Of a DNA stretch of 64,000 nt, positions 1 through 9,192 are shown piece by piece. A program made the position numbers and the translations under genes. The notes under the pieces were generated by a model. That model was not told where the DNA came from, did no database searches, and worked only from the letters and a program-made list of their open reading frames with translations. Every line of letters begins with the position of its first letter. Positions within the stretch are counted from its first letter, which is position 1. The DNA is from Streptomyces sp. NBC_00663 (GTDB lineage Bacteria; Actinomycetota; Actinomycetes; Streptomycetales; Streptomycetaceae), in contig NZ_CP109027.1 in the NCBI RefSeq assembly GCF_036226885.1, positions 2,728,001 through 2,792,000 on the forward strand. The letters run 5' to 3'.

Positions 1-720
1 GGCGACGAAGGTCGTGTTCGGGTTCTCGTAGAGGTCGCTCGGCGAGCCGAGCTGCTCGACGCGGCCCGCGTTCATCACGGCGACCGTGTCGGCCATGGTC
101 ATGGCCTCCTCCTGGTCGTGCGTGACATGCACGAAGGTGATGCCGACCTCGGTCTGGATGCGCTTGAGCTCCAGCTGCATCTGACGGCGCAGCTTGAGGT
201 CGAGGGCGCCGAGGGGCTCGTCGAGGAGGAGCACCTTGGGGTGGTTGATGAGGGCGCGGGCGACGGCGACGCGCTGCTGCTGGCCGCCGGAGAGCTGGTG
301 CGGCTTCTTGCGGGCCTGCTCGCCGAGCTGGACGAGCTCCAGCATGTCCTCGACCTGCTTCTTCACGCTCTTGATGCCGCGCCGGCGCAGACCGAAGGCG
401 ACGTTCTCGAAGATGTCGAGGTGCGGGAAGAGAGCGTACGACTGGAAGACGGTGTTCACCGGCCGCTTGTAGGGCGGCAGGTTGGTGACCTCCTGGTCGC
501 CGAGGAACACGGTGCCGGTCGTCGGCTCCTCCAGGCCCGCGATCATCCGCAGGGTGGTGGTCTTGCCGCAGCCCGAGGCGCCGAGCAGGGCGAAGAAGGA
601 GCCCTGCGGCACGGTCAGATCGAGCGGCTGCACGGCGGTGAAGCCGTTGTCGTACGTCTTGCTGATGCCCGAGAGGCGGACGTCCCCGCCGGTTTCGTTC
701 TTGTTCGTCACGGTGGTCAC
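1..720 (-). CDS. potA: Polyamine ABC transporter ATP-binding protein (partial)
   Basis: ATPase that powers uptake of spermidine/putrescine-type substrates. Reading the minus strand from a GTG at 720 gives a Walker A (GASGCGKTT), the Q-loop ([12 protein letters not shown]), the ABC signature ([15 protein letters not shown]), Walker B ([11 protein letters not shown]) and the H-loop (VTHDQEEA), which is the CysA/PotA layout. The C-terminal part, including the TOBE-like domain, lies beyond the window edge. The start overlaps the stop of potD by 4 bp (GTGA), so it is co-translated with the binding protein; the permeases should follow outside the window. The exact polyamine is inferred from the neighbouring binding protein and dehydrogenase. 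Confidence 0.9.
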   Translation of the reverse strand, partial: MTTVTNKNETGGDVRLSGISKTYDNGFTAVQPLDLTVPQGSFFALLGASGCGKTTTLRMIAGLEEPTTGTVFLGDQEVTNLPPYKRPVNTVFQSYALFPHLDIFENVAFGLRRRGIKSVKKQVEDMLELVQLGEQARKKPHQLSGGQQQRVAVARALINHPKVLLLDEPLGALDLKLRRQMQLELKRIQTEVGITFVHVTHDQEEAMTMADTVAVMNAGRVEQLGSPSDLYENPNTTFVA

Positions 721-1964
721 GCCCCAGTCAGCTTCGCGAACTTCTCTTCGAACTCGGTCTCTTCCTTCGAGCTCAGCGAGCGGAAGGCGTGGGACTTCGC
801 GGCCATGGCCTTGTCCGGGATGATCAGCGGGTTGTTCGCCGCATCCGGGTCGAGCTTCTCCAGCTCGGTCTTCACCCCGTCGACCGGCGTCACGTAGTTG
901 ATGTACGCGGCGAGTTCGGCGGCCGGCTTCGGCTCGTAGTAGAAGTCGATGAGCCGCTCGGCGTTCGTCTTGTGCCGGGCCTTGTTGGGGATCAGGAAGT
1001 TGTCGGTCGACGTCATGTATCCGCTGTCCGGGATGATGAAGTCGATGTCCGGGCTGTCGGCCTTCAGCTGCACGACGTCACCGGCCCAGGCGATACAGGC
1101 CGCGAAGTCGCCGCTGGTCAGGTCCGAGGTGTAGTCGTTGCCGGTGAAGCGGCGGATCTGGCCCTTGTCGACGGCCTTCTGCATCCGGGCGATCGCCGCG
1201 TCGTAGTCGTCGGTGGTGAAGTTCGCGGGGTCTTTGCCCATGTCGAGCAGGGTCATGCCGACGCTGTCGCGCATCTCGGAGAGGAAGCCGACGCGCCCCT
1301 TGAGCTTGGCGTTGTCGAGCAGGTCGGAGACCGACTTCACCTCCACACCGTCCAGCGCCTTCTTGTTGTAGGCGATGACGGTCGAGATGCCCTGCCATAC
1401 GTAGCTGTAGGCACGTCCCGGGTCCCAGTCGGGGTCGCGGAACTGGGCCGACAGGTTGGCGTAGGCGTGCGGGAGGTTCGACGCGTCCAGCTTCTGGACC
1501 CAGCCGAGGCGGATCAGCCGGGCCGCGAGCCAGTCGGTGAGGACGATGATGTCGCGCCCGGTGTCCTGGCCCGCCGCCAGCTGCGGCTTGATCTTGCCGA
1601 AGAACTCGACGTTGTCGTTGATGTCCTCGGTGTACTTGACCGAGATTCCGGTCCGCTGCTTGAACTGGTCGAGCGTGGGGTGGTGCTTCTCGCTCTCGTC
1701 CACGTCGATGTACTCGGTCCAGTTGGAGAAGTTGACGACCTTCTCCTTGGCCGAGTGGTCCTCTGCGGAGACGCCGCCCTGGGTGTTGCCGGCCGCGGGG
1801 ATGCCGCAGCCGGTCAGCGCCCCGAGGCCGCCGACCGCGAGCGCGCCGCCCGCGGAGGCGCGCAGCAGGGACCGCCGGGTCATGGCGGCCCGGCCATTGC
1901 GGAAGCTGCGCCGCATGGCGGCCACTTGGGCCGGGCTCAGGCGGTCGGGCTCGTACTGCTCCAT
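717..1964 (-). CDS. potD: Polyamine-binding lipoprotein PotD-like (copy 1)
   Basis: Extracellular substrate-binding protein of the Pot importer, 415 aa. The N-terminus has a twin-arginine signal (RR at residues 30-31) leading to a lipobox (LTGCG, Cys 53), so it is probably Tat-exported and lipid-anchored. The body matches the PotD/SBP family (NWTEYID near 82-88, then FTGNDYTSDLTSGDFAACIAW near 280). It lies between an upstream aldehyde dehydrogenase and downstream potA, overlapping potA by 4 bp. A paralogue sits at 13,018-14,202 in the same arrangement. Putrescine, spermidine or GABA-like ligands cannot be told apart from sequence alone. Confidence 0.88.
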   Translation of the reverse strand: MEQYEPDRLSPAQVAAMRRSFRNGRAAMTRRSLLRASAGGALAVGGLGALTGCGIPAAGNTQGGVSAEDHSAKEKVVNFSNWTEYIDVDESEKHHPTLDQFKQRTGISVKYTEDINDNVEFFGKIKPQLAAGQDTGRDIIVLTDWLAARLIRLGWVQKLDASNLPHAYANLSAQFRDPDWDPGRAYSYVWQGISTVIAYNKKALDGVEVKSVSDLLDNAKLKGRVGFLSEMRDSVGMTLLDMGKDPANFTTDDYDAAIARMQKAVDKGQIRRFTGNDYTSDLTSGDFAACIAWAGDVVQLKADSPDIDFIIPDSGYMTSTDNFLIPNKARHKTNAERLIDFYYEPKPAAELAAYINYVTPVDGVKTELEKLDPDAANNPLIIPDKAMAAKSHAFRSLSSKEETEFEEKFAKLTGA

Positions 1965-2016
1965 GCGCGTGGTGCCCTTTCGGAGGGTCGGCCGCGGGTC
2001 GGGCGGCCTGGTTCAG

Positions 2017-3561
2017 CTAACGGTCCCCGAAGATCGTGCGGTGCCAGTCCTTCCTGGCGACCGCCGTATTGTCGAACATGACGTGCTTGATCTGGGTGTA
2101 CTCCTCGAACGAGTACGAGGACATGTCCTTGCCGAAGCCGGACGCCTTGTATCCGCCGTGGGGCATCTCGCTGATGATCGGGATGTGGTCGTTGACCCAC
2201 ACACACCCGGCCTTGATCTCGCGCGTGGCCCGGTTGGCCCGGTAGACGTCCCGGCTCCAGGCGGAGGCGGCGAGGCCGTACGGGGTGTCGTTGGCGAGCG
2301 CGATCCCCTCGTCGTCGCTGTCGAAGGGGAGGACGACAAGGACCGGCCCGAACAGCTCGGACTGGACGATCTCGCTGTCCTGGGCGGCGTCGGCCACGAG
2401 GGTGGGCCGGTAGTAGGCGCCCTTGGCGAGCTCCCCTTCCGGCGCCTCACCGCCGGTGACCACGCGCGCGTAGGCACGCGCACGGTCGACGAAGGCGGCG
2501 ACCCGGTCCCGCTGGACGTGCGAGATGAGCGGGCCGAGGTCGGTGCCGGCGGCGAAGGGATCACCCAGCCGCACGGTCTCCATGAGGGCGGCCGTCCGCT
2601 CGACGAACGCGTCATAGAGCGGCCTCTGCACATACGCGCGCGTGGCGGCCGTGCAGTCCTGGCCGGTGTTGATGAGCGCGCCCGCGACGGCGCCGTTGAC
2701 GGCGGCGTCGAGGTCGGCGTCGTCGAAGACGAGGAAGGGAGCCTTGCCGCCCAGCTCCAGATGGATCCGCTTGACGGTGGCCGTGGCGATCTCGGCGACG
2801 CGCTTGCCGACGGCGGTGGACCCGGTGAACGAGGTCATCGCGACGTCGGGATGCCCGACCAGATGCTCCCCGGCCTCCTTGCCCGTCCCGGTGACGATGT
2901 TGATGACACCGTCGGGGAGACCGGCGTCGGTGGCGGCCTGCGCGAACAGCAGCGAGGTCAGGGGCGTGAGCTCGGCGGGCTTGAGCACGATGGTGTTACC
3001 GGCGGCGATGGCCGGAAGAATCTTCCAGGCGGCCATTTGCAGCGGATAGTTCCAGGGCGCGATGGACCCGACGACGCCGATGGGTTCACGGCGGACGTAG
3101 GACGTGTGGTCACCGGAGTACTCCCCGGCGGACTGCCCCTGGAGATGCCGTGCGGCACCGGCGAAGAAGGCGGTGTTGTCGATCGTCCCCGGGACGTCGA
3201 ACTCACGCGTCAGCTTGAGCGGCTTGCCGCACTGGAGCGACTCCGCACGGGCGAACTCCTCAGCCCGCTCGGCGAGCACGGCGGCGAATCGATGGAGTGC
3301 GTCCGAGCGCTCGCCGGGGGTCGTGGCGGCCCAGCCGGGGAACGCCGCGCGGGCGGCGGCGACGGCCGCGTCCACGTCCGCCGGGCCGGCCAGCTCGTAG
3401 GTGTACACCTCCTCGCCGGTCGCCGGGTCGACGACCGCGTGTGTACGACCGGAGGTCCCCTTGGTCAGCCGGCCCGCGATGAACTGCGCGCCGTCCGCCA
3501 GGCGCTCCTGCGCGGGGAAACGCTCCGAAGGGTGCGGGGTGACACTGGCCGGGTTGTGCAT
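2017..3561 (-). CDS. Aldehyde dehydrogenase, gamma-aminobutyraldehyde type (copy 1)
   Basis: NAD(P)-dependent aldehyde dehydrogenase of 514 aa, probably oxidising 4-aminobutanal (from putrescine) to GABA. The proton-wall motif LELGGKAPF carries Glu near 269, and the nucleophile is Cys near 303 (TGQDCTAATR). The conserved YVRREPIGVVGSIAPWNYP segment is present. The open frame runs further upstream, but the ATG at 3561, followed by MHNPASVTPH, is preceded by a GGAGAG-type ribosome site; the upstream extension is low-complexity. It heads the potD-potA transcript. A second copy is at 14,330-15,769. Substrate assignment is inferred from context. Confidence 0.88.
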   Translation of the reverse strand: MHNPASVTPHPSERFPAQERLADGAQFIAGRLTKGTSGRTHAVVDPATGEEVYTYELAGPADVDAAVAAARAAFPGWAATTPGERSDALHRFAAVLAERAEEFARAESLQCGKPLKLTREFDVPGTIDNTAFFAGAARHLQGQSAGEYSGDHTSYVRREPIGVVGSIAPWNYPLQMAAWKILPAIAAGNTIVLKPAELTPLTSLLFAQAATDAGLPDGVINIVTGTGKEAGEHLVGHPDVAMTSFTGSTAVGKRVAEIATATVKRIHLELGGKAPFLVFDDADLDAAVNGAVAGALINTGQDCTAATRAYVQRPLYDAFVERTAALMETVRLGDPFAAGTDLGPLISHVQRDRVAAFVDRARAYARVVTGGEAPEGELAKGAYYRPTLVADAAQDSEIVQSELFGPVLVVLPFDSDDEGIALANDTPYGLAASAWSRDVYRANRATREIKAGCVWVNDHIPIISEMPHGGYKASGFGKDMSSYSFEEYTQIKHVMFDNTAVARKDWHRTIFGDR

Positions 3562-3661
3562 GTCGCTCTCCTCCGCCGCCGGCCCGTGTTCACAGGCGGT
3601 GGGCGTAGCTCCAGCTCGATTTGAGTGCCGATCCTGACAGAGCAAGTGTCGTCCAACAAGT

Positions 3662-3697
3662 GATTCCGTTGTTGCCTTTTGGTTACGCGACGGAATC
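3662..3697. promoter_or_regulatory. Inverted repeat upstream of the dehydrogenase-pot operon
   Basis: Half-sites GATTCCGT (3662-3669) and ACGGAATC (3690-3697) are exact reverse complements separated by 20 bp. They sit in the divergent gap between the dehydrogenase start (3561) and the NADAR gene (3740). Placement suggests an operator. A related string reads on the minus strand upstream of the AsnC regulator (GAAATTCGTTGTT near 15,900). Function is inferred. Confidence 0.35.
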
Positions 3698-3739
3698 TGT
3701 CGACCAGGTGTCGAGCGAGAACGGAAAAGGAAGGACGGA

Positions 3740-4339
3740 GTGTCAGTGGCGCCTGCCAGACTCGCATGCATGACGAAGATCGATTCTCGGGACGCGCTGG
3801 TCAGGGCGTTGGACGCGGGGGCGAGGGTCAAGTACCTGCACTTCTGGGGCCACCGCCCCTTGCCCGACGGCCGGATCGGCGCGAGCTGTCTGAGCCAGTG
3901 GTGGCCGTCACCGTTCGTAGTGGACGGAGTGACGTATGCGACCGCCGAGCATTGGATGATGGCCGGCAAGGCCCGGCTCTTCGGCGACGCGGAGGCGGAG
4001 CGGCGGATCCTGGCGGCCGGGCATCCTTCCGTGGCGAAGAAGGAGGGGCGGCTGGTGCGCGGCTTCGACGACGCGGCCTGGGAGCGCGAGCGCTTCGGGA
4101 TCGTCGTCGAGGGCAGCGTGCACAAGTTCGCCTCGGACGCGCGGCTGCGGGAGTTCCTGCTGAACACCGGCGAGCGGGTCCTGGTCGAGGCCAGCCCCGT
4201 GGACCGGGTGTGGGGCATCGGCCTCGCGGCGACGGACGAGGGCGCGTTGGACCCGAGGCGGTGGCGGGGGCCCAACCTGCTGGGGTTCGCGCTGATGGAG
4301 GCGCGGGGGCGGCTGCGGGCCGACGCGGTCGGCGACTGA
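3740..4339 (+). CDS. NADAR family protein (YbiA-like)
   Basis: A 199-aa protein of the NADAR/YbiA (DUF1768) fold. Family traits are visible: an early FWGH segment, CLSQWWPSPFVVDGVTYATAEHWMMAGKARLF, the acidic SPVDRVWGIGL near the C-terminus, and the terminal GPNLLGFALM helix. Known members hydrolyse N-glycosidic bonds of riboflavin intermediates or ADP-ribose-type adducts, so a metabolite-damage or ADP-ribose role is likely but not proven here. GTG at 3740 is used because AAGGA lies just upstream; GTG 3746 and ATG 3770 are in-frame alternatives. It is divergent from the dehydrogenase. Confidence 0.8.
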   Translation: MSVAPARLACMTKIDSRDALVRALDAGARVKYLHFWGHRPLPDGRIGASCLSQWWPSPFVVDGVTYATAEHWMMAGKARLFGDAEAERRILAAGHPSVAKKEGRLVRGFDDAAWERERFGIVVEGSVHKFASDARLREFLLNTGERVLVEASPVDRVWGIGLAATDEGALDPRRWRGPNLLGFALMEARGRLRADAVGD

Positions 4340-4362
4340 GGTAGCCGTGCTTCGGCTGTGCC

Positions 4363-5391
4363 TCAGGTGACTGCCAGCAGGACGAGCATCCCGACGCCCA
4401 GCACGATCCCCACGGCTCCGCAGATGATCCCGGCCAGGGCCTGACCGGGGTTCGTGGCCGTGCCCTTGCTCGCCTTGCCGCGGCCGATCGAGCCGAAGAT
4501 CACGCCCAGGATGCCCAGGACGATGGCCAACGGCCACAGACAGAAGACGATCGCCGAGAGGATGCCGAGCACAAGCCCGGCGGTGCCCATGCCGTTGGCG
4601 GGCAGGGGCTGCATGCCGGGCCAGCCGTAGTACCCCTGGGGCTGGCCGGGGTAGCCCTGGGCTTGCGCCGGGTAACCCTGCGGCTGGCCGGGGTAGCCGT
4701 AGCCACCGCCCGGATAGCCGTAGGGCAGCTGTCCGGGGCCGTCGGGGGCGATGGGCGGCGGGGGGACGGACGCCGGGTCGTGGGGGTAGGGGGCGGGGCC
4801 GACAGGCGCGGGGCCGACGGGAGCGGCGAAGGGGTTCGGCGTCGGCCCGGTGTGCGGCGGGGCGAAGGGGTTGGCGGGGCCATGGGTGGGGCCGGTCGCT
4901 GGACCGCCCGGCGCGGCGAAGGGGTTGGCCCAGGGCTGCGGCGCGGGTGTTCCGCTGTCAGGCGTCGACGTGGAGGCGGCACCCGGGGTCGACGGGGTCG
5001 CCCCGTCCGCCCCCGGCATCGACGTGACCGTCCGCTGGTCGTGCACGGAAGGAGGCGGCCAGGAGAGAGGCTCGTTGGAGACGACGGTGCCACCAGGCCC
5101 ACCCGGACCACCGGAGCCCCCCGACCCGCCTGACCCACCCGCACCACTCGCCCCACTCGGCGAAGCGGAACCCTCCCCCGACAGCGGCACCTCCTCCGCG
5201 GACACCGTGGGCATCGCCCCCGCGTCACCGGCCGGCGGCGCCCACGGGTCCCGCTCGACCGGCGTCCCCGCGACGGACGCCCCAGCGGCGGTCTCCCCGG
5301 CCCCGTCCGACTTCCCCAGCCCCACCTTGGGGGCCGTCGGCGGAGTCGACCGGTCCCGGATCGGGTCCGGTGTCTGCGCCTCGTCGGACAT
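4363..5391 (-). CDS. Proline-rich DUF4190-type membrane protein
   Basis: A 342-aa protein. Residues 1 to about 255 are low-complexity: a glycine tract (SGGSGGSGGPGGPGG) and Pro/Gly/Tyr repeats (YGYPGQPQGYP-like). Then two hydrophobic helices follow (GTAGLVLGILSAIVFCLWPLAIVLGILGVI and the C-terminal GIICGAVGIVLGVGMLVLL) around a short basic loop. This is the DUF4190 layout common in actinobacteria. Function is unknown; a disordered cytoplasmic tail with a membrane anchor is the safest description. Its 3' end converges on the NADAR gene, leaving 23 bp. Confidence 0.75.
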   Translation of the reverse strand: MSDEAQTPDPIRDRSTPPTAPKVGLGKSDGAGETAAGASVAGTPVERDPWAPPAGDAGAMPTVSAEEVPLSGEGSASPSGASGAGGSGGSGGSGGPGGPGGTVVSNEPLSWPPPSVHDQRTVTSMPGADGATPSTPGAASTSTPDSGTPAPQPWANPFAAPGGPATGPTHGPANPFAPPHTGPTPNPFAAPVGPAPVGPAPYPHDPASVPPPPIAPDGPGQLPYGYPGGGYGYPGQPQGYPAQAQGYPGQPQGYYGWPGMQPLPANGMGTAGLVLGILSAIVFCLWPLAIVLGILGVIFGSIGRGKASKGTATNPGQALAGIICGAVGIVLGVGMLVLLAVT

Positions 5392-5541
5392 GCGTGCGAT
5401 CCCCTCGGTTCGGATGTCCCGTCATGCTACGGCCGGCGACTCCCCGACGCGGGGGCGGCCTACGATGATCCCGAGTCACCGATCAGCCGATCACCCGCGC
5501 CCGCCGCACGCCGGCCGAGGGCGCCGTTCCGGGGAGGAACC

Positions 5542-6603
5542 TTGACCGACCGCCTTGTCGACCCCAGCATCCCGCGCGACCTGCACGCCTTCATCGCGTC
5601 GCTGCCCAAGGCCGAACTGCACGTCCACCACGTGGGCTCCGCCTCCCCCCGCATCGTCTCGGAACTGGCCGCCCGGCACACCGACTCCAGGGTCCCCAGC
5701 GATCTGGAGGCCCTGGCCGACTACTTCACCTTCACGGACTTCGCCCACTTCATCGAGGTGTACCTGTCCGTCGTCGACCTCATCCGCACACCGGAGGACG
5801 TACGTCTGCTGACGTACGAGGTGGCGCGTGATCTGGCCCGGCAGCAGGTGCGCTACGCCGAGCTGACCATCACGCCGTTCTCCTCGACCCGCCGCGGCAT
5901 CGACGAGAAGGCGTTCATGGACGCGATCGAGGACGCCCGCAAGGCGGCCGAGGCCGAGTTCGGGACCGTGCTGCGCTGGTGCTTCGACATCCCCGGCGAG
6001 GCGGGCCTCGTCTCCGCCGAGGAGACCGCACGGCTGGCCACCGACGACCGGCTGCGCCCCGAGGGCCTCGTCTCCTTCGGGCTCGGCGGCCCCGAGATCG
6101 GCGTACCGCGCCCGCAGTTCAAGCCGTACTTCGACCAGGCGATCGCGGCCGGCCTGCACTCCGTCCCGCACGCCGGTGAGACGACCGGTCCGGAGACGGT
6201 CTGGGACGCCCTCACCCACCTGCGCGCCGAGCGCATCGGGCACGGCACGAACTCCTTCCTGGACCCGAAGCTCCTCACCCATCTCGCCGAGGAGCGGATC
6301 CCGCTGGAGGTGTGCCCGACCTCGAACATCGCCACGCGCGCGGTGCGCACCCTCGACGAACACCCGATCAAGGAGTTCGTGAAGGCCGGGATCGTCGTCA
6401 CCATCAACTCCGACGACCCGCCCATGTTCGGCACCGACCTCAACAACGAGTACGCGGTCGCCGCCCGCCTCCTCGACCTCGACGAGCGGGGTCTGGCCGA
6501 GCTCGCCAAGAACGCGGTCGACGCCTCCTTCCTGGACGCACCGGGCAAGGCCCGCATCAAGGAGGAGATCGACACGTACACGCAGGCATGGCTCGCGCCC
6601 TGA
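5542..6603 (+). CDS. Adenosine deaminase family protein
   Basis: Zinc hydrolase of the Add family, 353 aa. Visible metal and substrate residues are the HVH motif at 27-29, HAGE at 210-213, HGTNS, and the SDDPPMF motif with Asp near 291. The first motif reads HVHHVGS rather than HLHLDG, and the last reads SDDP rather than TDDP, so adenine or another aminopurine could be the substrate. TTG at 5542 follows a strong GGGGAGGAAC ribosome site. It is monocistronic or reads toward the phosphodiesterase 68 bp downstream. Confidence 0.82.
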   Translation: MTDRLVDPSIPRDLHAFIASLPKAELHVHHVGSASPRIVSELAARHTDSRVPSDLEALADYFTFTDFAHFIEVYLSVVDLIRTPEDVRLLTYEVARDLARQQVRYAELTITPFSSTRRGIDEKAFMDAIEDARKAAEAEFGTVLRWCFDIPGEAGLVSAEETARLATDDRLRPEGLVSFGLGGPEIGVPRPQFKPYFDQAIAAGLHSVPHAGETTGPETVWDALTHLRAERIGHGTNSFLDPKLLTHLAEERIPLEVCPTSNIATRAVRTLDEHPIKEFVKAGIVVTINSDDPPMFGTDLNNEYAVAARLLDLDERGLAELAKNAVDASFLDAPGKARIKEEIDTYTQAWLAP

Positions 6604-6671
6604 GCGATCAGCCGACCACACTGCCCCCGCCCTACTCCGCCTAGCCCCACCCCGCCCACCACAATGGACGC

Positions 6672-7361
6672 ATGCAGAAGCTGACCGCAGTGGCCCACCG
6701 GGGCGACCCCTACCGCGTCCGTGAGAACACGCTCGACTCCCTGCGTTCCGCGCTCGACCTGGGCGCGGACGCCGTCGAGGTCGACGTACGCCTCACCAGG
6801 GACGGCGTCCCCGTACTGCTGCACGACGCGACGCTGAAGCGGCTGTGGGAGCACGACCGGCCGCTGCTGTCCCTGTCCTCGGACGAGGTCCGCGGCCTCA
6901 CCGACGGCGGGGTGCCCACCCTGGCGGAGGCGCTGGCGGCGGCCGACGGGGCCCGGCTGATGCTCGACCTGCCGGGCACGCCGGACGTGCGGGCGGCCCG
7001 CCGGGTGGTGGACGTCGTACGGGAGGCCGGGGCCGAGGACCGCGTGTACTACTGCGCGGGCGCCCCCGCCATGCTCGCCGTACGCGCCGCGGACCCGGCC
7101 GCGGAGATCGCGCTGACCTGGACGTCCCTGGCCCCGCCGCGCCCCGTGCTGCTGGACGCGGTACGCCCCCGCTGGCTCAACTACCGTTTCCCGCTGGCCG
7201 ACAAGGCCCTCGCCGACCGCGTCCACCGCGACGGCCACCTGCTCTCCGTGTGGACGCCCGACACCGTCCGCTCGATGCGCCGACTCGTCGCCGCCGGCGT
7301 CGACTCGATCACCTCGAACCGCGTCGACGCCCTCTGTGCCCTGCGCGACCTACAGGCGTGA
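6672..7361 (+). CDS. Glycerophosphodiester phosphodiesterase
   Basis: GDPD-family TIM-barrel enzyme of 229 aa, cleaving glycerophosphodiesters to glycerol 3-phosphate and an alcohol. The signature AHRGDP at 8-13, then RENTLDSLRSALDLGADAVEVDVRLTRDGVPVLLHDATL, gives the metal residues (H9, E18, the ExD pair and the second His). The C-terminal SVWTPDTVRSMRRLVAAGVDSITSNR is the usual barrel end. No signal peptide is seen, so the protein is cytosolic. Its last 12 bp overlap the convergent sigma-factor gene. Confidence 0.88.
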   Translation: MQKLTAVAHRGDPYRVRENTLDSLRSALDLGADAVEVDVRLTRDGVPVLLHDATLKRLWEHDRPLLSLSSDEVRGLTDGGVPTLAEALAAADGARLMLDLPGTPDVRAARRVVDVVREAGAEDRVYYCAGAPAMLAVRAADPAAEIALTWTSLAPPRPVLLDAVRPRWLNYRFPLADKALADRVHRDGHLLSVWTPDTVRSMRRLVAAGVDSITSNRVDALCALRDLQA

Positions 7362-9008
7362 GCGCTGGGCCACCGTCGCCGGATCGGCGGGGGTCGCGCG
7401 GGTGACGTACTGCGGTACCGGCGCCGTGTCCTCGCCGTTGTCGCGGACCAGGCCGTAGCGGATCGCGCCTTGCGGGGGGCCGTAGTTGATGTCCTTGTCC
7501 GCCGCCTCCCAGCTGGAGGGGAAGACGGTCAGGCCGTAGGAGGCGCCGCGTTCGTTCACGGTCAGGTCGACGCTGCCGTCGAGGTAGAAGTACTCGTTCT
7601 GCCACATCTGCTGGGTGCCGGCGGGCAGCACCGTGAATCCGGTGTCCGGGCCGCCCATGCCGGTGGTGCCGGGCCCGGTGGCGTCGTCCATACGACGGCC
7701 GCCGGCCGACGCGACATGGAAGAGCTTGCCCTTGAGGGCGGTCCAGGTGGGCATGGCCAGGCTGCCCGACCGGTCCTGCGGGGCGATCTGCCAGCGCACC
7801 AGGACGTACCCCTGCCCGCTGAGCGTCACCGTCTCCCCGCGGTGCTGCATGACCGCCTTCGCGCCCCAGCTGCTGGTGACACCGGCCTCGGGCCGGTGCG
7901 GCAGCACCGCCGGCTCGGCGTCCGGGTCGGGAGCCGCGTCGACGGCGTCGACGACCGTGCCGTACAGCTCGACCTTCCGCTGCGTCGGCGACGGGGACGG
8001 TGTCGCCGAGGGCGACGGCGAGGGGACGGCCGGGGGGCGGGCCGTGCTGGCGGCCGTGGGGCTGGAGACCGCGCGCGGGGGCGGGTCTTCAGGGGTCTGT
8101 ACGACGACGTAGGCGCCGCCCGCCACGATCGTGGCGCCCGCGGTCACCGCGACGGCGGGCTGGGTGAGCGCGGCCATCACCTTGGCGGACCAGCCCACCG
8201 AGGCGGCCCCCGCGGCCCCCGCCGCCGCTGCCGCCGTCTTGCCGCCGAGGGCCAGCGAGAGGGTGAAGCCGACGGGGAGCGGCACGAGGGCGATGCCGAC
8301 GAGGAGACGTTCGGCCGGTACGACGGTCTCGCGGGTGTCGCCGCAGTAGCCGCAGCCGCGGATGTGCCGGGCGAGGCGTTTTCGCCAGACGGAGTCGGGG
8401 CGGCCGTCCCAGCGCCCGGTGAGTTCGCGCAGGTCGGGGCAGGCGCCATCGAGGGCGCGGACGATGCCGCGCGCGGTCTCCACCCGCTCCTTGAGCCGCT
8501 GGACGCGCACGGCCGCGTGCTGTCGGCTGATCCCGGCCGCCGCCGCCAGCTCGCGCCGGCTCAGCTCGCCCGCGACCTCCAGCCACCACAGCGACAGCAA
8601 CTGCCGGTCCTCGTCGTCGAGCCAGCGCACCGCCTCCGCGACCTCGCGCCGCTGTCCCTCCAACTGGAGCCGCAGCACGGTGAGTTCGGCGAAGTCGGCG
8701 GCGTCCTGCGCGGTGGCCTCGGCCAGCGGGGCGGGCGCGGTCCGGCGCCGGGCCCGGTCCCGTATCTGGCGCATGGCGATCGCGACGAGCCAGGACCGGA
8801 AACTGTCCGGGTCGCGCAGCGAACCCAGGTTGCCGACGGCCCGCAGCATGGTCTCCTGCACGACGTCGTCGACGTCGGCATGACCGTTCAGGGCGCGGCC
8901 GACGATGTTGTAGACGAGCGGCAGCCAGCCCTCGACCAGCTCGTCCAGCGCCTGCCGGTCACCGGCCTGCGCCGCCGCGATGGTGTCGCGCCACTCCCGC
9001 GTGTTCAC
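7350..9008 (-). CDS. ECF sigma factor fused to a ZAS-like motif, membrane segments and a C-terminal domain
   Basis: A 552-aa sigma-70-family protein. Region 2 spans about 10-90 (DDVVQETMLRAVGNLGSLRDPDSFRSWLVAIAMRQIRDRARRR) and region 4 about 115-180 (LSRRELAAAAGISRQHAAVRVQRLKERV). Residues 190-222 read Cys, 24 residues, His, x3, Cys, x2, Cys (ending HIRGCGYC), the zinc anti-sigma (ZAS) pattern normally found in separate anti-sigma factors. Hydrophobic segments (about 236-310), a Pro/Ser/Thr linker and an approximately 200-residue C-terminal domain follow. So sigma, anti-sigma-like and sensor parts appear to be in one chain. GTG 9008 has a GGAAGGACGAC site; the upstream extension is not supported. 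Confidence 0.82.
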   Translation of the reverse strand: MNTREWRDTIAAAQAGDRQALDELVEGWLPLVYNIVGRALNGHADVDDVVQETMLRAVGNLGSLRDPDSFRSWLVAIAMRQIRDRARRRTAPAPLAEATAQDAADFAELTVLRLQLEGQRREVAEAVRWLDDEDRQLLSLWWLEVAGELSRRELAAAAGISRQHAAVRVQRLKERVETARGIVRALDGACPDLRELTGRWDGRPDSVWRKRLARHIRGCGYCGDTRETVVPAERLLVGIALVPLPVGFTLSLALGGKTAAAAAGAAGAASVGWSAKVMAALTQPAVAVTAGATIVAGGAYVVVQTPEDPPPRAVSSPTAASTARPPAVPSPSPSATPSPSPTQRKVELYGTVVDAVDAAPDPDAEPAVLPHRPEAGVTSSWGAKAVMQHRGETVTLSGQGYVLVRWQIAPQDRSGSLAMPTWTALKGKLFHVASAGGRRMDDATGPGTTGMGGPDTGFTVLPAGTQQMWQNEYFYLDGSVDLTVNERGASYGLTVFPSSWEAADKDINYGPPQGAIRYGLVRDNGEDTAPVPQYVTRATPADPATVAQRSRL

Positions 9009-9192
9009 GTCGTCCTTCCGGGTCCGAGATCGGTCCACCCTCTCATCCCTTGGGTGGAACACTCCCGGGTGGAGACGGAACACGGGACTCCCCGATAACA
9101 CTTTTCCGCCCCCTTAGGGGAACACCCTCTCAACTCCCCTATTTGCAGGCGCTGTTGCTCGCAAAGCCGTCGGATCCTGACACCCTCACCAC

